Numbered from the stretch's first letter, positions 1-6,315 are shown. The stretch is 6,341 nucleotides of DNA from JABWBP01 sp964522165 (GCA_964522165.1 CAZFVV010000228.1:1-6341); one strand, 5' to 3'. Program-made: numbers and translations. The notes: generated from the letters alone by a model not told the origin.

Positions 1-320
1 AGCTCGTCGCTGATCTGGTTGGCCAACTCCCGGGTAGGGGCGATGACCAGTATTTCGATATTTCCGTTATGCTGCACCGCATTCATGGCCGGCAGGCCGA
101 AGGCCGCGGTTTTGCCGGTGCCGGTTTGCGCCTGCCCGATCATGTCCGCCCCGGATAAAATAATCGGAATCGCTTCCTGCTGGATCGGGCTGGGGGTTAT
201 AAAACCCGCCGCCTTCACCCCTTTTAGAAGGCTCTCTTTCAGGCCGAACTCTTCGAACGCCTGGTAATCTTTCTCTACTTGCAACTGCATTTCCTCTTCC
301 ATCAAAAGTATCTCTTTCAT
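1..320 (-). CDS. DEAD-box ATP-dependent RNA helicase, N-terminal part (cut by window edge)
   Basis: This is the first ~106 residues of a DEAD-box RNA helicase, a cytoplasmic enzyme that unwinds short RNA duplexes using ATP in ribosome assembly, RNA decay or cold adaptation. Visible motifs are a Q motif (FEEFGL near residues 22-27, then TPSPIQ at 42-47), the Walker A motif AQTGTGKT at 64-71, and motif Ia PTRELA at 95-100. DEAD, SAT and the second RecA domain lie beyond position 1. The ATG at 318-320 is the first in frame and has only an A-rich upstream region. ATGs at 300-302 (preceded by AAAGAG) and 288-290 (preceded by GAGGAA) are good alternatives and would still leave the Q motif intact. 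The acidic, glutamine-containing N-terminus resembles DeaD/CsdA or RhlE-type proteins, but the subfamily cannot be settled without the C-terminus. The gene is separated from the upstream reductase gene by 448 bp, so it probably has its own promoter. Confidence 0.93.
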   Translation of the reverse strand, partial: MKEILLMEEEMQLQVEKDYQAFEEFGLKESLLKGVKAAGFITPSPIQQEAIPIILSGADMIGQAQTGTGKTAAFGLPAMNAVQHNGNIEILVIAPTRELANQISDE

Positions 321-768
321 TCTTTTTGTTTGTTTCGTGTCTTTCGCAGGCTGACGAGTTAATTACGTTTTTACAATTCGCATCGCGCCAATTTATTCAC
401 CTTGCTTTGCCGCCGCTTCTCAAGAGGCAAAGGGAATTAATCTTTGCTGAGCTGCTGCAGAAGGGCAACAAATTGGCGCTAATGTAATATTGCCCGCAGA
501 GGGTACCTACTGATATTTATCTTTATATTCCCGGGGTGCTTATCTTGACAATGTCACATTAGGATTTTTTGATAGGATTAACAGGATGATCAGGATTTTA
601 GATTGGCTTTTCAGCCGAATATCTTATAGGTTTCACCAATTCCTATCATGTAAAACCTGTTCATCCTGTCTAAATTTTTAAATGTAACATTGTCAAGCTA
701 TCTTATCGGAATAAGGGAGGGAAGGTAATTAAGAATCATGCGCCAGGGCTTTCCTTGCCCGTAAAACT
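321..768. other. 448-bp gene-free gap: helicase leader region plus a MITE-like repeat
   Basis: No coding ORF is convincing here. The part nearest the helicase (321-543) holds a perfect 10-bp inverted repeat, GCGCCAATTT at 385-394 and AAATTGGCGC at 470-479. Nested inside it is a 7-bp hairpin, CTTTGCC at 405-411 and GGCAAAG at 426-432. Neither is followed by a T-run, so they do not look like terminators; on the minus strand they would lie in or near the 5' leader of the helicase mRNA. I could not pick a convincing promoter. The remainder holds the 154-bp inverted-repeat element at 544-697 and an unremarkable stretch down to the reductase stop codon. Confidence 0.6.
544..697. repeat. MITE-like element with imperfect terminal inverted repeats
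   Basis: The ends are CTTGACAATGTCACATT (544-560) and, inverted, AATGTAACATTGTCAAG (681-697), which match at 16 of 17 positions. The similarity continues inward without gaps: GATAGGATTAACAGGAT (571-587) against GACAGGATGAACAGGTT read on the other strand from 654-670, 14 of 17. About 44 bp at each end is therefore related, and the RNA could fold into a long imperfect hairpin. There is no ORF inside and no obvious target-site duplication. A third copy of the 17-bp end occurs at 6315-6331. The size and structure suit a non-autonomous mobile repeat or a dispersed hairpin repeat. It lies between the reductase and the helicase genes and might also end the reductase transcript. Confidence 0.7.
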
Positions 769-1749
769 TCATAACCGGCTCAAAAACTCCACCATTCGTT
801 TCCGATGCGCGGCCTCCGGCATCCTGCCGAAACCGGCCCGGACGTTATCCTGCATGTGCCGGGGATTGCCGGTGCCGGGAATCACGCAGGTCACCGCGGG
901 GTGGCCTAACAAATATTTCAGGAAGAATTGCCCCCAACTGGCGCAGTCGAATTCCTGCGCCCACCCCGGGAGCGCTTTCCCGCGCACCCGCGCAAAAAGG
1001 GAACCGCCTTCGTAAGGGCGATTGATCAGCACGGCGATTCCCAGGTCCTGCACCAGGGGCAGCAGACGCTCCTCGGCGCGGCGCTCTTCCATAGAGTAGG
1101 GAATTTGAATGAAATCCGGTTTTTCCGCTTCCATGATCCGGGCCATTTCCGCAAACGCGCCGGCGGTGTAGTGGGTGATGCCCCAGTAGCGGATGTTGCC
1201 GGCCGCTTTCATCTCCCGCAAGGTTGTGAGGTGGGCTTTCCAATCCACCAGGTTGTGGATTTGCATTAAATCCATGCGCGAGCGCCGCATCAGCCGGAAA
1301 GATTGCGCCATTTGCTCTTTCCCGGCTCCCTCGCCGCTGGTCCATACTTTCGTAGCCATGAACAACTCTGCATTAATGCCCAGCTCTTCGGTCAATTCGC
1401 CCGTCACCGCTTCCGAACGCCCGTACATGGGCGAGGAGTCGATCACCCGCCCGCCGTTCTCGAACAGGATGGTGAGCACGGATTTCAGGCGTTCCCGGGT
1501 TTCTTCATCCAGGCGTTCGTCGAAGGTCTGCCAGGTGCCCAGGCCGACCACCGGTAATTTTTCACCGCCGGAGGGGATGATTCGGGTGATCATACGGGGC
1601 TTGCTTTCCGCTTCCTGCCCGATGGCTTTGCTCCCGAACACCGCCATTCCCACCATGCCTAACCATCCTAAAAAACGCCTGCGCGACATCGCGCCGGGCG
1701 CAGGATAATCCGGATAGTCTATCCAATTTGTGGAAATCAAATGATTCAT
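769..1749 (-). CDS. Aldo/keto reductase with twin-arginine (Tat) export signal
   Basis: This is an NAD(P)H-dependent aldo/keto reductase of the TIM-barrel superfamily; the substrate is unknown. Counting from the ATG at 1747-1749 (326 aa), a Tat motif SRRRFLGWLG at 22-31 is followed by a hydrophobic stretch to about residue 42, so the enzyme is probably exported folded to the periplasm or held at the membrane. The barrel starts at LPVVGLGTW (about 65-73). The catalytic tetrad is present: Asp104 and Tyr109 in IDSSPMYG, Lys134 in ATKVW, His165 in MQIHN. The C-terminal VIPGTGNP (about 289-296) fits cofactor binding. The reading frame stays open to 1836, but that extension lies in a palindromic repeat and is unlikely to be translated. 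The ATG at 1687-1689 would start exactly at MSRRRF and is an equally good start. Neither start has a clear Shine-Dalgarno sequence. Downstream of a small membrane protein gene by about 100 bp. Confidence 0.9.
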   Translation of the reverse strand: MNHLISTNWIDYPDYPAPGAMSRRRFLGWLGMVGMAVFGSKAIGQEAESKPRMITRIIPSGGEKLPVVGLGTWQTFDERLDEETRERLKSVLTILFENGGRVIDSSPMYGRSEAVTGELTEELGINAELFMATKVWTSGEGAGKEQMAQSFRLMRRSRMDLMQIHNLVDWKAHLTTLREMKAAGNIRYWGITHYTAGAFAEMARIMEAEKPDFIQIPYSMEERRAEERLLPLVQDLGIAVLINRPYEGGSLFARVRGKALPGWAQEFDCASWGQFFLKYLLGHPAVTCVIPGTGNPRHMQDNVRAGFGRMPEAAHRKRMVEFLSRL

Positions 1750-1776
1750 TGCTTTTGTGAGGGTTAAATATTTTGC

Positions 1777-1817
1777 GTAGAGACGTAATGTAGAGACGTA
1801 ACATGTTACGTCTCTAC
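1777..1817. repeat. Tandem 13-mer plus perfect 28-bp palindrome
   Basis: GTAGAGACGTAAT (1777-1789) is followed directly by a second copy GTAGAGACGTAAC beginning at 1790. That copy is the left half of a perfect 28-bp palindrome spanning 1790-1817 (centre ACATGT, right half ending TTACGTCTCTAC). It lies in the ~100-bp gap between the small membrane protein and the aldo/keto reductase. It has no T-run on the minus strand, so it is not a standard terminator. It could be a dispersed palindromic repeat or an operator; sequences of this GTAGAGACGTA kind strike me as a recurrent environmental repeat, which is recollection only. Confidence 0.75.
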
Positions 1818-1851
1818 GGCCTACGATTAGGGTCAAACCGGGTGGATGATT

Positions 1852-2166
1852 TTATTTGAAGGGGAAAAAGGGAACCTTCATTTGCCCTTCCTTCTTCAAC
1901 TGCTGGCTGAAGGTCTCCCACTTCATAAAGAAGAACAGTAGAAAAATAACGAAACCGACGAATAAGCCGATCACGTACCAGGCGAACGCCGCCGGGCACT
2001 GAAGAAGCTGGTCTTTGATAAAGGTAATCACCACCCCGGCCACCAAAATGGCGACCAGCGCTGCTAATTCTGCGGCATCGGGTTTGGGATCGCGGCGAAT
2101 TGCCCAGTGGAAAACGTAGCCCAGAATAATTCCTAGTAATCCTGCTGCAATACAGAAAACGGTCAT
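1852..2166 (-). CDS. Small three-helix membrane protein, function unknown
   Basis: I do not recognise this 104-residue protein. It has three likely membrane spans: about residues 3-22 (glycine-rich, AAGLLGIILGYVF), 34-50 (AALVAILVAGVVITF) and 62-82 (AWYVIGLFVGFVIFLLFFF). A charged loop RRDPKPDAAE joins the first two, and a polar C-terminal tail with several lysines ends in VPFFPFK. The ATG is well supported by AGGAGG at 2172-2177, five bases upstream, so it is very likely translated. Size and layout resemble small integral membrane or accessory proteins, but no motif indicates a function. It follows the tRNA-Phe terminator by more than 200 bp and precedes the exported reductase by about 100 bp. 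Co-transcription with the reductase is possible, with the palindrome at 1790-1817 between them. Confidence 0.8.
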   Translation of the reverse strand: MTVFCIAAGLLGIILGYVFHWAIRRDPKPDAAELAALVAILVAGVVITFIKDQLLQCPAAFAWYVIGLFVGFVIFLLFFFMKWETFSQQLKKEGQMKVPFFPFK

Positions 2167-2171
2167 AACGG

Positions 2172-2177
2172 CCTCCT
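2172..2177 (-). promoter_or_regulatory. Strong Shine-Dalgarno site for the small membrane protein
   Basis: On the minus strand this reads AGGAGG, five bases before the ATG at 2164-2166. It is the main evidence that this unrecognised gene is real and that its start is right. Confidence 0.8.
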
Positions 2178-2392
2178 GTGGTTATAATATGGTTAACAAT
2201 GGATAATTTTTTCAGAGCCTCTCCGGCAAGGAGGAATACTCGCGGGAGCTTTGATTTTGTAAACGCGGCAATTTAACAGTTCCAAACCATTTATGCAAAT
2301 TCGGCGGGATGAATTCTGCAAAAATCAACAGAGTATTGGCTGGCACTGAGAAACCCATTATCAACCCCCGGGCCGGTTGGATATTTTTTCCC

Positions 2393-2429
2393 AAAAAAGA
2401 AGGGTTACGGTAGATGCGCCGTAACCCTT
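2393..2429 (-). terminator. Rho-independent terminator of tRNA-Phe
   Basis: Read on the minus strand, a perfect 11-bp stem AAGGGTTACGG / CCGTAACCCTT (2419-2429 and 2400-2410) encloses an 8-base loop. It is followed within two bases by six Ts (2393-2398). It begins about 10 bases after the 3' end of the tRNA, exactly where a monocistronic tRNA terminator is expected. Confidence 0.92.
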
Positions 2430-2439
2430 TGCTTTCTCG

Positions 2440-2512
<73 letters not shown>

Positions 2513-2530
2513 ATATCAAAATCGGCTGGC

Positions 2531-2560
2531 AATATAACATTCCCTTTCCCGCTAAATCAA
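2531..2560 (-). promoter_or_regulatory. Sigma70-like promoter of tRNA-Phe
   Basis: On the minus strand a -35 TTGATT (2555-2560) is separated by 18 bases from a -10 TATATT (2531-2536). The -10 ends 18 bases before the mature tRNA 5' end, leaving a leader of roughly 10 bases. Position and sequence match a stand-alone tRNA promoter. Confidence 0.65.
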
Positions 2561-2601
2561 GGCATTTTTTGTACGGCCGGGGCTAATTTTGCAATGGCAT
2601 C

Positions 2602-2663
2602 GGCAAAGCATTCGGGAAGCTGCTCGAAATTTTCAGGTAATTTTACGCCTCGAATGCTTTGCC
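2602..2663. repeat. 13-bp perfect inverted repeat at the aceE stop codon
   Basis: GGCAAAGCATTCG at 2602-2614 and CGAATGCTTTGCC at 2651-2663 are exact inverted copies with a 36-base spacer. The inner-strand arm ends one base from the aceE TAG stop (2665-2667). No T-run follows on the minus strand, so it is not a canonical terminator, although it could still protect the mRNA 3' end. It may be another member of the dispersed repeats in this genome. Confidence 0.6.
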
Positions 2664-2664
2664 C

Positions 2665-5403
2665 CTACGAAATCATCGGGTTGGCTTTTTCCGGATCAAC
2701 GCCTAACTCTGCAATCGCCTTTGCAACCGCTTCCGCTTTGATCTCCCCCCGTTTAGCCAGTTGGTGCAGCACCGCGATGGCGATGCACTCCGCGTCCACT
2801 TCGAAGAAACGCCGCAGCGCTTCCCGGGTCTCGCTGCGACCGAAACCATCGGTTCCCAGGGCGTACAATCCCCCCGGGACCCAGTGGGAGACCTGATCGG
2901 CCAGCCCTTTCAAATAGTCCGAAGCGGCGACGAACGGGCCCTCCTCTTTTTCCAGAAGCGCAGTGATATAGGGCTTGCGGGGCGTTTCCGCGGGATGGAG
3001 CATGTTCCAGCGCTCCACTGCCAGGGCTTCCCGCCGCAGTTGGTTGTAACTGGTGGCACTCCAGACGTCCGTGGCGACGTTGTACTTCTCGTCGAGGATC
3101 TGCTGCGCCCGCAGCGCTTCCCGCAAAATCGAGCCGCTGCCGAAAATGTGGGCTTTAGGACGGCTCTTTTTCTTGCCTTTATCCTTTGCCGGGGCTTTCG
3201 AAGAGCCGCTTTCACTGGCGGCAAATTTATATAGACCTTTGATGATTCCATCTTCCACCCCCCTGGGCATGGCGGGCATGGGATAGTTTTCATTGCCCAC
3301 GGTGAGGTAGTAAAACACGTCTTCGCGGCCGAAATACATGCGTTTAAGACCGTCCTGGATGATCACCGCAATCTCATAAGCCCAGGCGGGGTCGTAGGTA
3401 ATGCAGTTGGGGATGGTGCTCGCTAATACGTGGCTGTGGCCGTCCTGGTGCTGCAAACCCTCCCCGTTCAGGGTGGTGCGCCCGGCGGTTCCGCCGATCA
3501 TAAACCCGCGCCCGCGCTGGTCTCCAAACGCCCAGGCCAGGTCGCCGATGCGCTGAAAACCGAACATGGAGTAGAAAATGAAAAAGGGAATGGCGTCCAC
3601 CCCGTAATTAGCGTAAGCGGTGCCGGCGGCGGTAAAGGAGGCCATGGAACCGGCTTCGGTGATGCCTTCTTCCAATATCTGCCCGTTTTTAGCTTCGCGG
3701 TAGAACAGGAAGGCGTCCGCGTCCACCGGCTCGTAGAGCTGCCCCTTGTGGGAATAAATCCCGATCTGGCGGAACAGAAACTCCATCCCGAAGGTGCGCG
3801 CCTCGTCGGGAACGATGGGAACGATGCGCTTGCCTACCTTCGGATGCTTGATCAGCAGGGAGAGCATCCGTACCAGGGCCATGGTGGTGGAGACTTCCCG
3901 CTCGCTGCCGGTGAAGAACTCGTCGAAAAAGTGCAAATCCGGAACTTCCAGGGATTCGGCAAGGGTTCTGCGGGAGGGCACAAAACCGCCCAACTCGCTG
4001 CGCCGCTCTTTAATGTATTTGATCTCCGGGCTGTTTTCCGCGGGGCGGTAGAAAGGGCTTTCCGCCAGCCGGTCATCGGGAATGGGAATATCGAAGCGGT
4101 CGCGGAAATGGCGCAGCTCCTCATCATTCAATTTTTTCTGCTGGTGGGTAATGTTTTTACCCTCCCCGGCCTCGCCCAGGCCGTACCCTTTAATGGTTCG
4201 CGCCAGAATGACGGTTGGCGCGCCCTGGTGCTCCACCGCGTTGCGATAGGCGGCGTAAACCTTCACCGGATCATGCCCGCCTAAGCGCAGCTTTTTGAGC
4301 TGCTCGTCGGAATACTGCTCCACTAATTTTAGCAGTTCGGGGTACTTTCCGAAGAAGTGCTCCCGCAAATAGGAGCCGGGTTCGACCACGTATTTCTGGA
4401 GATACCCGTCCACGGTCTCCTCAAAGCGCCGCACCAGCAATTCCCGCGCCTCGCTCTGCCAGAGGGGGTCCCAGTCCGATCCCCAGATCACTTTGATGAC
4501 GTTCCATCCCGCCCCCCGGAACACGGTTTCCAGCTCCTGGATAATGTTCCCGTTGCCGCGCACCGGCCCGTCGAGCCGCTGCAAATTACAGTTTACCACG
4601 AAAATCAGGTTATCGAGGTGCTCCCGGCTGGCCAGGGTGATGGCGCCTAAGGTTTCCGGTTCGTCGGTTTCCCCATCGCCTAAGAAGGCCCAGATGTGCT
4701 GCCCGGAGGTATCCTTGATTCCGCGGTCGTGAAGGTAGTGGGCAAAGCGCGCCTGGTAAATCGCGGAAATGGGCGACAGCCCCATGGAGACGGTAGGGAA
4801 TTCCCAGAAATCCGGCATCAGCCAGGGGTGAGGATAGGAGGAGAGTCCCCCGCCCTTTTCCATCTCCCGCCGGAAGGCCTCCATGTGGCTGCGGTCGATG
4901 CGCCCCTCTAAGAAGGCCCGGGCGTAAATTCCCGGCGAGGCGTGGCCCTGCATATAGACCAGGTCGCCCGAAAAATCATCCCCTTTGGCGCTAAAGAAAT
5001 GGTTGAATCCCACTTCGTAAAGGGTGGCGGCGGAGGCGTAGGTGGAAATATGTCCCCCGATGCCGGGGTACTTTTTATTCGCCCGCACCACCAGGGCCAT
5101 GGCGTTCCAGCGGATGATGCTCTTGATCCGCCGTTCGAGCTGGCGATCCCCGGGGTAGCGCGGCTGGTCTTCCACCGGGATGGTGTTGATATAAGGGGTA
5201 TTGGGAAAGAAGGGCAATTCCTGGCCCTTGAAATAGGTATGTTGAAACAATTGGCTGAGCAAAAAACGGGCGCGGTCCGCCCCGCGATGGGTGAGAATCT
5301 GGTCGAGGGCTTCCAGCCACTCCGCGGTCTCCCCCGGATCTATATCGCCTTCGGTATGGATATTTTCCGATATTTCTGTTTCTTGAAGTTCGTACTCTGT
5401 CAT
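2665..5403 (-). CDS. aceE: Pyruvate dehydrogenase E1 component (homodimeric type)
   Basis: AceE is the thiamine-diphosphate enzyme that decarboxylates pyruvate and passes the acetyl group to lipoyl-E2 in the cytoplasmic pyruvate dehydrogenase complex. The 912 residues match the E. coli type along their whole length (about 887 aa there). Landmarks are GGH (His118), QGH (His154), the ThDP motif GDGE (242-245) to NCN (271-273), the mobile inner loop with EGKNITH (His420), EARTFGMEFLFRQIGIYS (534-551), the cofactor-activating Glu583 in EGITEAG, SMFGFQRIGDL (612-622), and LGTDGFGRSETR (849-860). A Lys-rich linker at about 729-751 before the C-terminal domain is longer than the one I recall in E. 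coli. The ATG has AAGGAGT seven bases upstream and a good promoter. No aceF or lpd gene is adjacent: the next feature downstream is tRNA-Phe. The stop is TAG. I see no frameshift or missing catalytic residue. Confidence 0.98.
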   Translation of the reverse strand: MTEYELQETEISENIHTEGDIDPGETAEWLEALDQILTHRGADRARFLLSQLFQHTYFKGQELPFFPNTPYINTIPVEDQPRYPGDRQLERRIKSIIRWNAMALVVRANKKYPGIGGHISTYASAATLYEVGFNHFFSAKGDDFSGDLVYMQGHASPGIYARAFLEGRIDRSHMEAFRREMEKGGGLSSYPHPWLMPDFWEFPTVSMGLSPISAIYQARFAHYLHDRGIKDTSGQHIWAFLGDGETDEPETLGAITLASREHLDNLIFVVNCNLQRLDGPVRGNGNIIQELETVFRGAGWNVIKVIWGSDWDPLWQSEARELLVRRFEETVDGYLQKYVVEPGSYLREHFFGKYPELLKLVEQYSDEQLKKLRLGGHDPVKVYAAYRNAVEHQGAPTVILARTIKGYGLGEAGEGKNITHQQKKLNDEELRHFRDRFDIPIPDDRLAESPFYRPAENSPEIKYIKERRSELGGFVPSRRTLAESLEVPDLHFFDEFFTGSEREVSTTMALVRMLSLLIKHPKVGKRIVPIVPDEARTFGMEFLFRQIGIYSHKGQLYEPVDADAFLFYREAKNGQILEEGITEAGSMASFTAAGTAYANYGVDAIPFFIFYSMFGFQRIGDLAWAFGDQRGRGFMIGGTAGRTTLNGEGLQHQDGHSHVLASTIPNCITYDPAWAYEIAVIIQDGLKRMYFGREDVFYYLTVGNENYPMPAMPRGVEDGIIKGLYKFAASESGSSKAPAKDKGKKKSRPKAHIFGSGSILREALRAQQILDEKYNVATDVWSATSYNQLRREALAVERWNMLHPAETPRKPYITALLEKEEGPFVAASDYLKGLADQVSHWVPGGLYALGTDGFGRSETREALRRFFEVDAECIAIAVLHQLAKRGEIKAEAVAKAIAELGVDPEKANPMIS

Positions 5404-5410
5404 CAGAATG

Positions 5411-5417
5411 ACTCCTT
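5411..5417 (-). promoter_or_regulatory. Ribosome binding site of aceE
   Basis: The minus strand reads AAGGAGT, seven bases before the ATG at 5401-5403. This fixes the aceE start. Confidence 0.85.
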
Positions 5418-5459
5418 TAGGTTATTAGCGGCTACTTTTGATCGCTTATAGCGGCGAAG

Positions 5460-5488
5460 AATATAAACACTTTCCGGGTATGAAACAA
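5460..5488 (-). promoter_or_regulatory. Sigma70-like promoter of aceE
   Basis: On the minus strand a -35 TTGTTT (5483-5488), a 17-base spacer and a -10 TATATT (5460-5465) lie about 55 bases before the aceE ATG. This predicts a 5' leader of about 50 bases. A short CGCT-TAT-AGCG hairpin at about 5443-5453 lies near the predicted transcription start; I cannot say whether it is a regulator site. Confidence 0.6.
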
Positions 5489-5524
5489 GCAATGATGGGT
5501 GTGGGCAGCCGGGAGCTTTAGAGG

Positions 5525-5736
5525 GGCAGGGGCAGGGTAAAATTGCCAATTAGCAATTACCAATTGCCAATTGCCAATTGCCAATTGCAGGAACAGGAGC
5601 GGGTGGCAGAAATAGCCACGAGTAGCAGTAAAGAGGCGTTTTGTAATTGGAATCGGGTTACTGCAGTCCCCGCAAGATGTATCGTAATCGTCCTTGCTAA
5701 CTGCTCCTGCCCCTGCCACCTGCTCCTGCCCCTGTT
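5525..5736. repeat. G/C-rich inverted repeats flanking the heptamer array
   Basis: GGCAGGGGCAGG (5525-5536) is exactly inverted at 5706-5717. CAGGAGCGGGTGGCAG (5594-5609) is inverted at 5713-5728 with one mismatch. On the right arm CTGCTCCTGCCCCTG is directly repeated at 5701-5715 and 5720-5734, a 19-bp period. The outer boundary lies beside the stop codon (5740-5742) of the GtrA-like gene. There is no ORF or transposase inside. It may be a composite dispersed repeat, and the hairpin might end the upstream transcript. Confidence 0.65.
5541..5589. repeat. Seven tandem 7-bp units of AATTGCC type
   Basis: The 49 bases divide exactly into seven heptamers: AATTGCC, AATTAGC, AATTACC, AATTGCC three times, and AATTGCA. 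The central copies are identical and the outer ones have drifted. This is a microsatellite-like array in the gap upstream of the aceE promoter. A slippage-prone array could vary in length between strains, but nothing shows that it regulates aceE. Confidence 0.9.
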
Positions 5737-5739
5737 CTT

Positions 5740-6162
5740 TTACTCCCGGTGGCGAAAGGTCCACAGGTCGTTCAGCACGAAATTGAACAGCATTCCCACC
5801 CCGATGCCGATCAAGTTAGAAATCAGGTAATAAATGCCCGCCACTTCGGTGAGGAACACCAACAGCAGCCAGTTGGCCAGCACCGCGCTCACGCCTACGG
5901 AGATATGATATTGAAGAAGCTTCCGAAAAAGAGATTTGCCCATCCGGTCGCGCCAGGTCCAGTAGTTGTTCAGCAAAAAGTTGGTGAGGATGGAAAGCTC
6001 GATGGCAAAAATGCTGGAGACCATGTAATGGATGCGGGCGTAATGCGTGAGCAGGTACAATACCCCCATGTTTACCAGAACGCCGCTGCCCCCGACAACG
6101 GCAAATTTGAGCACCCGGGGATTCCGGAGATTTTTTTTTATATAGTCGGCGATTGTTTGCAT
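5740..6162 (-). CDS. GtrA-like family membrane protein
   Basis: This 140-residue protein fits the GtrA/DPMS-type family, small four-helix inner-membrane proteins thought to help move or anchor polyisoprenyl-phosphate-linked sugars for cell-surface glycan modification. Predicted spans are about 18-39, 47-67, 85-105 and 109-131. Family-like signatures are LKFAVVGGSGVLVNMGVLYLL (split here as LKFAVVGGSG then VLVNMGVLYL) in helix 1, NFLLNNYWTWRDR at the end of helix 2, and the internal repeat of it, NFVLNDLWTFRHRE, at the C-terminus. Length is typical for the family. The start ATG at 6160-6162 is followed by a basic segment; upstream there is no strong Shine-Dalgarno sequence. In other genomes such genes often sit beside glycosyltransferases; none is visible here, though the upstream side is cut by the window. 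The stop abuts a G/C-rich inverted repeat. Confidence 0.9.
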   Translation of the reverse strand: MQTIADYIKKNLRNPRVLKFAVVGGSGVLVNMGVLYLLTHYARIHYMVSSIFAIELSILTNFLLNNYWTWRDRMGKSLFRKLLQYHISVGVSAVLANWLLLVFLTEVAGIYYLISNLIGIGVGMLFNFVLNDLWTFRHRE

Positions 6163-6219
6163 CAGTCTTTGAAATCTATGGTTAGAAAAATTTTGCGGTA
6201 TTTTCAGGGAGTATGGATT

Positions 6220-6315
6220 GTTAGATGGCTAAATTGTTGGATGGTTGAATGGTTTTAGGGGGTAATGCCGGAAAACGGCCAGGAAACTAACCATTAAACC
6301 ATCCAGCCATTTAAC
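6220..6315. repeat. Imperfect inverted repeat upstream of the GtrA-like gene
   Basis: The left arm (6220-6258) has GTTAGATGGCT, an 8-base insertion, then GGATGGTTGAATGGTTTTAG. The right arm (6287-6315), read on the other strand, is GTTAAATGGCT followed by GGATGGTTTAATGGTTAG. The arms thus match except for the insertion and a few substitutions. A small GCCG-GAAAA-CGGC hairpin (6267-6279) sits in the middle. There is no ORF. It looks like another short dispersed palindromic repeat. Confidence 0.65.

Larger units (their letters stand above)
5404..5739. other. 336-bp gene-free gap between the GtrA-like gene and aceE
   Basis: The aceE-proximal ~90 bp hold its promoter and ribosome site. The rest (about 5511-5737) is a patchwork of repeats: a G-rich stretch, a heptamer tandem array, and G/C-rich inverted and direct repeats. 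ORFs here only translate the repeats and are not supported as genes. Confidence 0.7.

Noticed and set aside
405..432. Hairpin CTTTGCC/GGCAAAG as a terminator for the reductase transcript
   Set aside because: It is not followed by a T-run on the minus strand and lies more than 330 bp past the stop codon.
545..550. TTGACA inside the 17-bp terminal repeat as a -35 promoter box
   Set aside because: The best -10 at the right distance is poor (TTTGAT), and the hexamer is part of a repeat present at several places, so a promoter claim is not supported.
1750..1836. Upstream extension of the aldo/keto reductase to the ATG at 1836
   Set aside because: The added residues are encoded by the 28-bp palindrome and its tandem copy; no ribosome site is present, and it would put the Tat motif about 50 residues in.
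3430..4284. 284-residue open frame on the plus strand
   Set aside because: It is antisense to aceE in a G/C-rich coding region, has no family-like motif, and is explained by the codon bias of the real gene.
5541..5589. CRISPR-like array
   Set aside because: The units are 7 bp and contiguous, with no spacers.
5432..5764. Open frames on both strands in the gap before aceE (for example 110 aa minus, 95 aa plus)
   Set aside because: They translate the AATTGCC array and G/C-rich repeats (runs like NWQL or PIANCQL) and overlap the aceE promoter or the GtrA-like gene.
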